From Streptomyces luomodiensis (lineage in GTDB: Bacteria; Actinomycetota; Actinomycetes; Streptomycetales; Streptomycetaceae): a DNA stretch of 64,000 nucleotides. The translations under genes were made by a program, and so were the position numbers. The notes beneath the pieces were generated by a model that was not told where the DNA came from, searched no databases, and saw only the letters and a list, made by a program, of their open reading frames with translations. Below are positions 56,914 through 64,000 of this stretch, piece after piece. The stretch is taken from the NCBI RefSeq assembly GCF_031679605.1, contig NZ_CP117522.1:8122001-8186000 (forward strand). The letters run 5' to 3'. Positions within the stretch are counted from its first letter, which is position 1. Each line of letters begins with the position of its first letter.

Positions 56914-58524
56914 TCAGCCGGTTTCGAGCACCGCGCGGACGACCGGCCCGGCGGCATCCCCGCCGTGGCCGCCGGCGGTGACCACGGCGGCGGCCGCCAC
57001 ATCGTCGCGGTAGGCGGTGAACCAGGCGTTGGTCTCGGCCTGGCCGTCGATCTCGGCCGAGCCCGTCTTGGCCCCGATGTCCCCGGTGAGCCCGGACATC
57101 GCCGAAGCGGCGGTGCCGCTGGTCGCGGTCAGCCGCATCATGGCCTTCAACTGCGCCACGGTGGCCGGGCCCAGGCCGCGGTCGCTGGTGGCGATCTCCC
57201 GGTGGTCCACGGAAGGCGGCACCAGGACGGGCTGCTTGAAGGTGCCCGTCCGGGCGGTGGCGGCGACCGACGCCATGGTGAGCGGGTTCATCTGGACCGT
57301 GCCCTGGCCGATCATGGCGGCGGCCTTGTCGTCGCCGCCCCCGCTCGGCACCGCACCGTCGAACGTGGTGATCCCCACCCGCCAGTCCAGCCCGATCCCG
57401 AACACGGACCGCGCCTCCTCGGCCACCGCGCCATCGGGTACGGCTCCGGCGAGCGAGACGAACGCGGTGTTGCAGGAGGCCGCGAAGTCCTGCGCGAAGG
57501 TGGCGCCGGGCAGCTCGCCGTTCTCGACGTTGTGGAACGGCATGCCCTGCGCGTACGACGCCGTCCTGGGGCAGGGCACCGGGAGGCCCGGAGTGACCTT
57601 GCCGGCCTCCAGCAGGGTGGCCGCGGTGACTATCTTGAACGTCGAGCCCGGCGCGGTCTGCCCCTGCAACGCGGCGTTGAACTCGGTCCGGTCGGAGTTG
57701 GCCACCGCCAGGATCTCCCCGGTGCTGGGCTTGAGCGCCACCACGGAGGCGCCGTCGCGCGTGGCCACGGCCTCCTCCGCGCTCTTTTGGACCGCGGCGT
57801 CGAGGGTGGTGCGCAGGGTGCCGGGCTTGCCCTTCGCCACCACGTGAAGCGTCGCCCCGGTGGTCCCGTCGGCCTTGACCACCGACACCTCCACCCGCGC
57901 CGCGCCGCCCACGGCCGTCCCGTATCTCGACCGCAGCGCGGTCAGCACCGGGTCGAGCGAGGGATAACGGCCCTGCGGCAGCTCCTTGCCGTCCCGGTCC
58001 AGCACCCGGACCGGCGGATTGTCCGCCAGATCCGTCCGCAGCGTGTCGGTGGCCCCGAGCCGGGGGTGGAGGACCGAGGGCTCCCAGTCGACCAGCGGTT
58101 TCTTGGTGGTCCGGCCGCGCACCACGGTCAGCCGCGACGTGTAGGTCCAGCGGGAAGTGGCCTTGTCGAAGACCACCTCGGCCTTCACGGTGAACGACAC
58201 CGTGGTGCCGTGCTCCGCGCCCGGGGTGAGCGTCACCCTCTTCACATGGGCGTCGTCGCGATAGCGGCTCAGCGCGCCCAGGGCCGCCTCGGCGTTGTTG
58301 GTGTAGCCCGCGGCCAGCATGTCATTGCCGTCCGCCCAGGCGTCGAGGAACTCCCGGGCCGTCTGCCGGGCCTCCTCCGCGGTCACCGGGCCGTCGCGCA
58401 AGCCCGTGGTGTCGCCGCCGGTCACGCCCCGGTACAGGTTGTACCCGCCGTAGCCGGCGATCCCCAGGAGCCCCGCCGTCGCCGCCCCGAAGGCGACCTT
58501 CCCCAGCACCCGCAGCACCTGCAT
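56914..58524 (-). CDS. Class B penicillin-binding protein (transpeptidase)
   Basis: Membrane-anchored peptidoglycan transpeptidase of 536 residues. One N-terminal helix (about 8-30), then an NTF2-like MecA_N domain (about 45-160), a dimerisation domain and the transpeptidase domain. The penicillin-binding motifs are complete: Ser294-Thr-Phe-Lys297, Ser350-Cys-Asn352 and Lys486-Thr-Gly. The MecA_N domain places it with the PbpA/MecA-like group common in multiple copies in Streptomyces. It forms a short unit with the small gene upstream. Confidence 0.93.
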   Translation of the reverse strand: MQVLRVLGKVAFGAATAGLLGIAGYGGYNLYRGVTGGDTTGLRDGPVTAEEARQTAREFLDAWADGNDMLAAGYTNNAEAALGALSRYRDDAHVKRVTLTPGAEHGTTVSFTVKAEVVFDKATSRWTYTSRLTVVRGRTTKKPLVDWEPSVLHPRLGATDTLRTDLADNPPVRVLDRDGKELPQGRYPSLDPVLTALRSRYGTAVGGAARVEVSVVKADGTTGATLHVVAKGKPGTLRTTLDAAVQKSAEEAVATRDGASVVALKPSTGEILAVANSDRTEFNAALQGQTAPGSTFKIVTAATLLEAGKVTPGLPVPCPRTASYAQGMPFHNVENGELPGATFAQDFAASCNTAFVSLAGAVPDGAVAEEARSVFGIGLDWRVGITTFDGAVPSGGGDDKAAAMIGQGTVQMNPLTMASVAATARTGTFKQPVLVPPSVDHREIATSDRGLGPATVAQLKAMMRLTATSGTAASAMSGLTGDIGAKTGSAEIDGQAETNAWFTAYRDDVAAAAVVTAGGHGGDAAGPVVRAVLETG

Positions 58525-58564
58525 GGCGTGCCCCCGCTTTTCACGTGTGGCCGGCTCGTGTGGC

Positions 58565-58756
58565 TCAGGCGGCCTGCTCCATCTCGCCGCGCAACGCCCG
58601 GGTGTAGACCCTCAGCAACCGGCTGTACTCGGCACGCTCCGAAGGCCGCAGCGCACGGCCGCCCCGGGCCCGCAGAAAGACGCGTATCGCCTCGTTGGCC
58701 TGGTCGGTGGTGGAGGTGGTCAGTAAGGCGGGTTGATGAGGAGGAGTCGGACGCAT
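58565..58756 (-). CDS. Small hypothetical protein upstream of PBP
   Basis: Protein of 63 residues, helical and highly charged (RVFLRARGGRALRPSERAEY, then SRLLRVYTRALRGEMEQAA). It lies 40 bases upstream of the PBP gene on the same strand, so co-transcription is likely. No named family recognised; its helical repeat suggests a protein-binding role. Confidence 0.65.
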   Translation of the reverse strand: MRPTPPHQPALLTTSTTDQANEAIRVFLRARGGRALRPSERAEYSRLLRVYTRALRGEMEQAA

Positions 58757-58922
58757 GCCATAAGAGTAAGGGCCCCTACCGACATCAGCACCGGCTTAAA
58801 CCGCCCAACTGCGGTGTTACCGCCGGTATGTGAGGAACGCCGCATCCACCGCGCGGGTGTTCCCCTCCCTGTCCCCATGGCATATGCCCCGCCCCGGCCG
58901 GGGCATGCCTCCCGCTGACCCA

Positions 58923-59678
58923 TCAGCTCCGACCAGCGGTTTCCGGTCCTGTGAGGATCACCTCGAGGGTGCGGGGGCCGTGGACGCCCTCGACGCGGTC
59001 CAGTTCGATGTCGCTGGTCGCGGACGGGCCCGAGATCCAGGTCAACGGGCGGGTGGGATCGAGGCGTTCCAGGGCCTGGGGAACGGAGTCCACGACCTGG
59101 TCGGGCACCCGGATGACGCAGACGTGGTGGTCGGGGACCAAGGTGATACGGCGTCGTCCCTGGTCGGGGGCGGCGTCCAGGACCACGGTGCCGGTCTCGG
59201 CCACGGCCACCGCGCACGCCGTCACCACGCTGGAGACCGCGTCCAGATCATGCGGGGTCAGCTCCGCCGTGTCCGGAACCCGGCGCACCGAATCGGGCAC
59301 GGCGGACAGCCAGGAGGCGGGGAGGCCGGGGGGTACGGCCACGCCGGTGGCGCCGCGGTCGGCGAGGAGACGGGCGATCAGGGCCGGGAGGGACGGGGCG
59401 TCGACGCGGTGGACGATGGCGCGGTAGTCGGCCAGGTGCTCCGCGAGGAGGTCCACGCTCTCGGCGGCGGTCCGGTCACCGTGCACCCGGTGGTAGGCGC
59501 GCTCGACCGGCACCTCGTCGGGTGTCTCGGCGCGCGGCACATCGGTCAGGGCACGGCGGACGCGGGCCATGACCAGGGCGCGGGAGCCGAGACTCCGGGG
59601 AGCGGGACCCTGCGGCCCGGAGTGCTGGGGCCGGCCCTGTGGCCCGGAGTCCCGGGAGCCTGGGGCTTGCGGGCTCAT
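58923..59678 (-). CDS. lutC: LutC-type lactate utilisation protein
   Basis: LUD-domain protein of 251 residues, third component of the LutABC L-lactate oxidase. Motifs: AYHRVHGD and the C-terminal AETGTVVLD, LVPDHHVCVI and ISGPSATSDIEL, all typical of LutC. ATG 59678 overlaps the lutB stop (ATGA). The first 40 residues are a Gly/Pro/Ser-rich extension with repeated SGPQG-like units not usual in the family. It is the last gene of the rha-lut operon. Confidence 0.92.
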   Translation of the reverse strand: MSPQAPGSRDSGPQGRPQHSGPQGPAPRSLGSRALVMARVRRALTDVPRAETPDEVPVERAYHRVHGDRTAAESVDLLAEHLADYRAIVHRVDAPSLPALIARLLADRGATGVAVPPGLPASWLSAVPDSVRRVPDTAELTPHDLDAVSSVVTACAVAVAETGTVVLDAAPDQGRRRITLVPDHHVCVIRVPDQVVDSVPQALERLDPTRPLTWISGPSATSDIELDRVEGVHGPRTLEVILTGPETAGRS

Positions 59679-61177
59679 GTGGTCTTCCTTCCCTCCGTGC
59701 GGCTCTCGCCCCGGGTCCGTTGCCACCAGTCGCGGAACGACTCCTCCGGCACCCTCGGCAGTTCCCGCGTATCGCTCCACGCCCGTCCCGGACCGGGCAG
59801 CCGGCGCGGGTGGAAACGGCGGGTGCGGGAGGCCAGGCGCTGGCCGGTGCGCAGCACCCGGGGGTGGTCCAGGGTCCAGCGGGCGGCGCGCATCGCGGCG
59901 CGCTCGGCGGCGTGGCCCTTGGCCGGCTTGATGACGGTGCGGGTGCCGCGGACCGAGGCGGGGCCGCCCTCGACCACGCGCTCACGGAGGTGGACCAGGA
60001 CCTCCGGGATGTCGATGGCCACCGGGCACACCTCGTAGCACGCCCCGCACAGGGAGGACGCGTACGGCAGCGAGGCGTCCACCTCGCTGCCGGTGCCGCG
60101 CAGCTGGGGAGTGAGGATCGCGCCGATCGGCCCCGGGTACGCCGACCCGTAGGCATGGCCGCCCGCCCGCTCGTACACCGGGCACACGTTGAGACACGCC
60201 GAGCAGCGGATGCAGCGCAGCGCCTGCCGGCCCACGGTGTCGGCGAGCGTGTCGGTGCGGCCGTTGTCCAGGAGCACCAGATGGAAGGCGCGCGGCCCGT
60301 CCTCGTCGGTGGTGCCGGTCCAGGTGGAGGTGTACGGGTTCATCCGCTCGGCGGTCGAGGAGCGGGGCAGCAGCTGGAGGAAGACCTCCAGGTCCTGGAA
60401 GGTGGGCACCACCTTCTCGATGCCGACGACGGAGATCAGCGTCTCGGGGAGGGTCAGGCACATCCGGCCGTTGCCCTCGGATTCCACGACCACCAGCGTG
60501 CCGGTCTCCGCGACCATGAAGTTGGCGCCGGAGATCCCCACCTTGGCGTTCAGGAACTTCTCGCGGAGGTGCAGCCGCGCGGCCTCCGCCAGATCGGCGG
60601 GCGCGTCGGTCAGCCCCTCCGGCGCCGGGCGGCCCCACTGGGCCATCCGCTCGGCGAAGATGTCGCGGATCTCGCCCCGGTTGCGGTGGATCGCCGGAAC
60701 CAGGATGTGCGACGGGAGGTCGTCGCCGAGCTGCACGATCAGCTCGGCCAGGTCGGTCTCGTACGCCGTGATCCCGGCGGTGGCGAGGGCGCTGTTCAGG
60801 CCGATCTCCTGGGTGGCCATCGACTTGACCTTGACCACCTCGCGCTCGCCCGTGGCCTGGACCAGCTCGGTGACGATGCGGTTCGCCTCCTCCGCGTCCG
60901 CCGCCCAGTGGACGTGGCCGCCGGCCGCCGTGACCGCGCTCTCCAGCCGCTCCAGGTAGTGGTCCAGATGGCGCAGCGTACGGTCCTTGATGGCCGCGCC
61001 CGCGGCGCGCAGCCGCGACCAGTCGTCCAGTTCCGCCACCGCCGTGGCGCGCTTGGCGCGGATGGTGTGGGTGGCGTGGCGGAGGTTGGCGCGCAGCTGG
61101 GTGTTGCGGGTCGAGGCGTCGGCCGCCCGCGGGAAGGAGGGCATCCCGAGGTAGGTGGCTTGGTGGGTTCCGCTCAC
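59675..61177 (-). CDS. lutB: LutB-type lactate utilisation iron-sulfur protein
   Basis: LutB protein of 500 residues: N-terminal LUD domain (about 70-290, with VAETGTLVVVESEGNGRMC) and C-terminal ferredoxin-like region with two [4Fe-4S] motifs, CIRCSACLNVCPVY and CGACYEVCPV. The GTG start at 61177 overlaps the lutA stop (GTGA); its own stop overlaps lutC. It passes electrons from lactate oxidation, probably to the quinone pool. Confidence 0.94.
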   Translation of the reverse strand: MSGTHQATYLGMPSFPRAADASTRNTQLRANLRHATHTIRAKRATAVAELDDWSRLRAAGAAIKDRTLRHLDHYLERLESAVTAAGGHVHWAADAEEANRIVTELVQATGEREVVKVKSMATQEIGLNSALATAGITAYETDLAELIVQLGDDLPSHILVPAIHRNRGEIRDIFAERMAQWGRPAPEGLTDAPADLAEAARLHLREKFLNAKVGISGANFMVAETGTLVVVESEGNGRMCLTLPETLISVVGIEKVVPTFQDLEVFLQLLPRSSTAERMNPYTSTWTGTTDEDGPRAFHLVLLDNGRTDTLADTVGRQALRCIRCSACLNVCPVYERAGGHAYGSAYPGPIGAILTPQLRGTGSEVDASLPYASSLCGACYEVCPVAIDIPEVLVHLRERVVEGGPASVRGTRTVIKPAKGHAAERAAMRAARWTLDHPRVLRTGQRLASRTRRFHPRRLPGPGRAWSDTRELPRVPEESFRDWWQRTRGESRTEGRKTT

Positions 61178-61926
61178 CAGACGTTCCCTTCCGTGCTGGC
61201 CAGGATCTCGGCGATGTGCACCGGACGGACCGTGGAGCCCTGGCGGGCGAGCGTGCCGCCGATGTGCATCTGGCAGGAGTTGTCGACCGTGCACACGGCC
61301 TCGGCGCCGGTCGCGGTGATGTTGCGCGCCTTGTCCGCCCCCATGGCCGCCGACACGGCCGCGTTCTTGACGGCGAACGTACCGCCGAAGCCGCAGCACT
61401 CCTCGGCCCCCGGCAGCTCCACCAGGGTCAGCCCCCGCACGGCGGCGAGGAGCGAGCGCGGACGGTCGCCGAGTCCCAGCATCCGCAGCCCGTGGCAGGT
61501 GGGGTGGTAGGTCACGGTGTGCGGGTAGTACGCGCCGACGTCGGTGACCTCCAGGACGTCGGTGAGGAACTCGGTGAGCTCGTAGGTCTTGGGGACGGCC
61601 TCGGCGGCCGCGTCCGCGAGCTCCTGGCCACGCCCCTCGGCGGCGGCCTTGGCGCCGATCCGGGGGTAGTTGTCCCGCACCATCGCCGCGCACGAACCCG
61701 AGGGGGTCACCACGTAGTCGTAGTCGCGGAACGCGGTGGCGTAGCGGCGCACCAGCGGTTCGGTCTGGTGGCGGTAGCCGGTGTTGAACTGCGGCTGGCC
61801 GCAGCAGCTCTGCGCGTCCGGGAAACCGACCTCCACGCCGAGCCGTTCCAGAAGCGTGACCACGGCCTGGCCGGTGCGCGGATAGAGGGTGTCGTTGACG
61901 CAGGTGATGAAGAGCGCTACGCGCAC
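61174..61926 (-). CDS. lutA: LutA-type lactate utilisation protein
   Basis: LutA protein of 250 residues with two CCG-type cysteine-rich domains: SCCGQPQFNTGYR (about 45-57) and ECCGFGGTFAV (about 165-175), as in glycolate oxidase subunit F. The GTG start at 61926 lies inside the last codons of rhaB, overlapping it by 10 bases, so rhamnose and lactate genes are translationally coupled. A longer frame upstream exists but would run through rhaB. Confidence 0.93.
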   Translation of the reverse strand: MRVALFITCVNDTLYPRTGQAVVTLLERLGVEVGFPDAQSCCGQPQFNTGYRHQTEPLVRRYATAFRDYDYVVTPSGSCAAMVRDNYPRIGAKAAAEGRGQELADAAAEAVPKTYELTEFLTDVLEVTDVGAYYPHTVTYHPTCHGLRMLGLGDRPRSLLAAVRGLTLVELPGAEECCGFGGTFAVKNAAVSAAMGADKARNITATGAEAVCTVDNSCQMHIGGTLARQGSTVRPVHIAEILASTEGNVW

Positions 61927-63470
61927 GGTTCCTCCTCGTGGCCCTGGCCGGTGGCAGCCCCGGTGGCCTGCCCTGTGACCTGCGCGTCCCCCAGCCGGGC
62001 GGCTGCCCGGTCCCACGCCGAATGATCACCTGTGGGCTCATACTGCCTCAGCGGCTGGGTGCTGTGAAGCAGCGTGCGCAACTCGGCCAGACCGCCGCTG
62101 ACGCTGCCGGCCGTACGGGCCTGCACCAGGACGTTTCCCAGCGCCGCCGCCTCGGCCGGGCCCGCGACCACCGGAAGCCCGCAGGCGTCGGCGGTGAGCC
62201 GGCACAGGAGCTCGTTGCGCGCACCGCCGCCGACGATGTGCACCACGCCGACCGTACGGCCGGACAGCCGCTGGGCGTCCTCGATCGCCCGGCGGTGCGC
62301 CAGGGCGAGCGAGTCCAGCACACAGCGGGTGGTCTCGGCGGGGGTGCGCGGGACGGGCTGGCCGGTGCGGCGGCAGGCGTCGGCGATGCGGTCGGGCATG
62401 TCGTGCGGGGCGATGAAGGCCGGGTCGCCGGCATCGACCACCGAGCGCAGCGGAGTGGCCTCGGCCGCCTCCCGGAGCAGGGCGGTGAGGTCCGTACGGG
62501 AGGCCAGACCGCCTCGGGCGTCCCAGCTGCGCACACACTCCTGGAGCATCCACAGGCCCATGATGTTGCGCAGATAGCGGACCGTGCCGTCCACGCCCAG
62601 CTCATTGGTGAAGTTGGCCGCGCGGCTCGCCTCCGTGAGCACCGGCGCGTCCAGTTCGAGTCCGGCCAGGGACCAGGTGCCGGTGGCGATGTACGCGAAG
62701 TCGGGCGTGGTGGCCGGGACGCCGACGACGGCGGACGCGGTGTCGTGCGAGCCGACGGCCGTGACGGGGGTGGGCGCCGTGAGACCCGTTTCGGCGAGGA
62801 CGTCCTGGCGCAGGGTCCCGGCGGGGTCGCCCGGACGGCGCAGCGGAGGGAAGAGCGTGAGGTCGATCCCGAGGGCCTTGGCCACGGGGCGGGCCCAGTC
62901 GCGGGTGCGGGGGTCGATCAGCTGGGTGGTGGAGGCGTTCGTCAGCTCGGTGCCGGCCTCGCCCGTCAGCCAGTACGCGATGAGGTCGGGGATGAGCAGC
63001 AGGCGGTGGGCGGCGGCGAGGGCGGGGGTGCCCTGGGCCGCCATGAGCTGGTAGATCGTGTTGAAGGGGAGGTGCTGGAGGCCGGTGGCGGCGTAGAGGG
63101 CCGGGGGCGGGAGCGCCGCCGCGGCCCTTTCGGCCGTGCCGGTGGTGCGGGTGTCCCGGTAGTGGACGGGGTTGGCCAGGAGGGTGCCGTCGGCGGCGAG
63201 CAGGCCGTAGTCGACCGCCCAGGTGTCGATGCCGACGCTGGTCAGGCCGCTGCCCCTGGTGTGTGCCGCGGCCGCCCCGAGGCCGTCCAGGACGCCCTGG
63301 TACAGGGACAGGACGTTCCAGTGCAGGGTGCCCAGGACACGGGTGGGCTGGTTGGGGAAGCGGTGCACCTCGTGGAGGGTCAGCCGGTCGCGGGCGACCT
63401 CGCCGACCATGACGCGGCCGCTGGACGCACCGAGGTCCACGGCGGCGAAGTGGTGTTCTTGGGCGGGCAC
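61917..63470 (-). CDS. rhaB: Rhamnulokinase
   Basis: FGGY-family sugar kinase of 517 residues that phosphorylates L-rhamnulose. Motifs: N-terminal AAVDLGASSGRVMVGEV ATP/sugar site, DTWAVDYGLL, AVGSHDTASAVVG, ATGTWSLAGLEL and HIVGGGARNELLCRLTADA. These are typical of RhaB rather than xylulokinase. It is followed directly by lutA and preceded by the aldolase/dehydrogenase gene. The last 30 residues are a low-complexity Gly/Ala/Thr tail. Confidence 0.94.
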   Translation of the reverse strand: MPAQEHHFAAVDLGASSGRVMVGEVARDRLTLHEVHRFPNQPTRVLGTLHWNVLSLYQGVLDGLGAAAAHTRGSGLTSVGIDTWAVDYGLLAADGTLLANPVHYRDTRTTGTAERAAAALPPPALYAATGLQHLPFNTIYQLMAAQGTPALAAAHRLLLIPDLIAYWLTGEAGTELTNASTTQLIDPRTRDWARPVAKALGIDLTLFPPLRRPGDPAGTLRQDVLAETGLTAPTPVTAVGSHDTASAVVGVPATTPDFAYIATGTWSLAGLELDAPVLTEASRAANFTNELGVDGTVRYLRNIMGLWMLQECVRSWDARGGLASRTDLTALLREAAEATPLRSVVDAGDPAFIAPHDMPDRIADACRRTGQPVPRTPAETTRCVLDSLALAHRRAIEDAQRLSGRTVGVVHIVGGGARNELLCRLTADACGLPVVAGPAEAAALGNVLVQARTAGSVSGGLAELRTLLHSTQPLRQYEPTGDHSAWDRAAARLGDAQVTGQATGAATGQGHEEEPCA

Positions 63471-63531
63471 GTGGACCTCGTGGTGAGTGGTGTGATGACG
63501 GTGGTTTCGTACCGGCGGGGGACGGGGCCTT

Positions 63532-63566
63532 GGGGACGGGGACCGGGCCCCCGCGACCCCGTCCCC
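63532..63566. terminator. Hairpin between rhaD-like gene and rhaB
   Basis: A 10-bp stem GGGGACGGGG (63532-63541) with its complement (63557-63566). As the flanking genes run in the same direction it may attenuate rather than stop transcription. Confidence 0.4.
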
Positions 63567-63576
63567 CTCGCGCGGG

Positions 63577-64000
63577 TCAGCGCAGGAACGCCGCCGCGAC
63601 CCCCGCGTCGACCGGGACGTGCAGACCCGTGGTGTGCGTCAGGTCGCCGCCGACGAGGGCGAAGACCGCGTTCGCCACGTGGGACGGGAGTACCTCGCGC
63701 TTGAGGAGGGTGCGCTGGGCGTAGAACTCGCCCAGCTTCTCCTCCGGGACGCCGTAGACCGCCGCGCGCTTGGCTCCCCAGCCGCCCGCGAAGATGCCGC
63801 TGCCCTGGACCACCCCATCGGGGTTCACACCGTTGACGCGGATGCCGTGTTCGCCCAGCTCGGCGGCGAGCAGGCGGACCTGGTGCGCCTGGTCGGCCTT
63901 GGTCGCGGAGTACGCGATGTTGTTCGGGCCCGCGAACACCGAGTTCTTGGAGGCGATGTAGACGATGTCGCCGCCCATGTTCTGGGCGATCAGCACGCGG
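63577..64000 (-). CDS. Rhamnulose-1-phosphate aldolase/lactaldehyde dehydrogenase, C-terminal part
   Basis: Partial gene whose 5' part lies beyond the right edge; 141 codons are visible. They encode the end of a short-chain dehydrogenase domain with the catalytic YSATKADQ (Y-x-x-x-K), upstream IASKNSVFAGPNN and terminal GLHVPVDAGV. Context (next to rhaB) and sequence identify it as the C-terminal lactaldehyde dehydrogenase domain of the bifunctional aldolase that splits rhamnulose-1-phosphate and oxidises L-lactaldehyde to L-lactate. Lactate is then the substrate of lutABC downstream. Confidence 0.85.
   Translation of the reverse strand, partial: RVLIAQNMGGDIVYIASKNSVFAGPNNIAYSATKADQAHQVRLLAAELGEHGIRVNGVNPDGVVQGSGIFAGGWGAKRAAVYGVPEEKLGEFYAQRTLLKREVLPSHVANAVFALVGGDLTHTTGLHVPVDAGVAAAFLR

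Overview
The window looks like a chromosomal segment of a Streptomyces or a very close actinomycete. GC content is very high, GTG starts are frequent, genes are often translationally coupled by 4-base overlaps, and actinobacterial marker genes are present: rbpA with a sigma-R type promoter, an lnt-ppm1 pair, fxsA, a MocR-YczE pair, a DUF779/aldehyde dehydrogenase/GAF-regulator set and chitinase with DasR-like sites. The species cannot be named from sequence reading alone.

Layout. 0-4.7 kb: a PucR-type regulator and a PAS-GGDEF-EAL cyclic-di-GMP protein. 4.7-9.1 kb: DUF779 protein, IclR regulator and a three-gene operon for the lower meta-cleavage pathway (2-hydroxypentadienoate hydratase, acylating acetaldehyde dehydrogenase, 4-hydroxy-2-oxovalerate aldolase), giving pyruvate and acetyl-CoA. 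9.1-27.8 kb: a small biosynthetic locus. It holds one 4557-residue type I PKS (KSQ loading module, two extension modules, terminal thioesterase), a divergent gene fusing a carboxymuconolactone-decarboxylase domain to a nuclease-fold domain, and a four-gene fkbK-J-I-H type operon predicted to make hydroxymalonyl-ACP. No fkbG-type O-methyltransferase is present. 28-31.3 kb: aldehyde dehydrogenase, its GAF/winged-helix regulator and a 44-residue zinc-ribbon peptide. 31.6-34.3 kb: secreted GH18 chitinase, a decayed acyl-CoA dehydrogenase pseudogene and a hypothetical protein.

34.5-40.2 kb: Lrp/AsnC regulator, amidohydrolase, apolipoprotein N-acyltransferase, polyprenol-phosphate mannose synthase, and a 179-bp MITE-like element inserted in the stop codon of the last gene. 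40.2-44.1 kb: a compact Mrp/Mnh-type cation/proton antiporter operon with a truncated E subunit, a fused F/G subunit and no MnhA-sized subunit. 44.3-50.7 kb: FxsA, RbpA, YczE, MocR, a GC-rich minisatellite array and an FtsK-like ATPase-fold protein with its small membrane partner. 50.9-58.8 kb: ankyrin protein, GH16 glucanase, peroxiredoxin, LacZ beta-galactosidase, DUF4180 protein and a class B penicillin-binding protein. 58.9-64 kb: lutC-lutB-lutA-rhaB and the 3' end of the rhamnulose-phosphate aldolase/lactaldehyde dehydrogenase gene, which together could carry L-rhamnose through lactate to pyruvate.

The most novel part is 5-28 kb. The catabolic and PKS genes sit between the DUF779 gene and the aldehyde dehydrogenase gene, which are normally neighbours and which here still share a 21-bp upstream motif. 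The PKS is predicted to make a C7 triketide from a propionate starter, with one trans double bond and an unreduced beta-ketone because the second KR has lost its catalytic tyrosine. A hydroxylated alpha carbon is likely if AT2 takes hydroxymalonyl-ACP.
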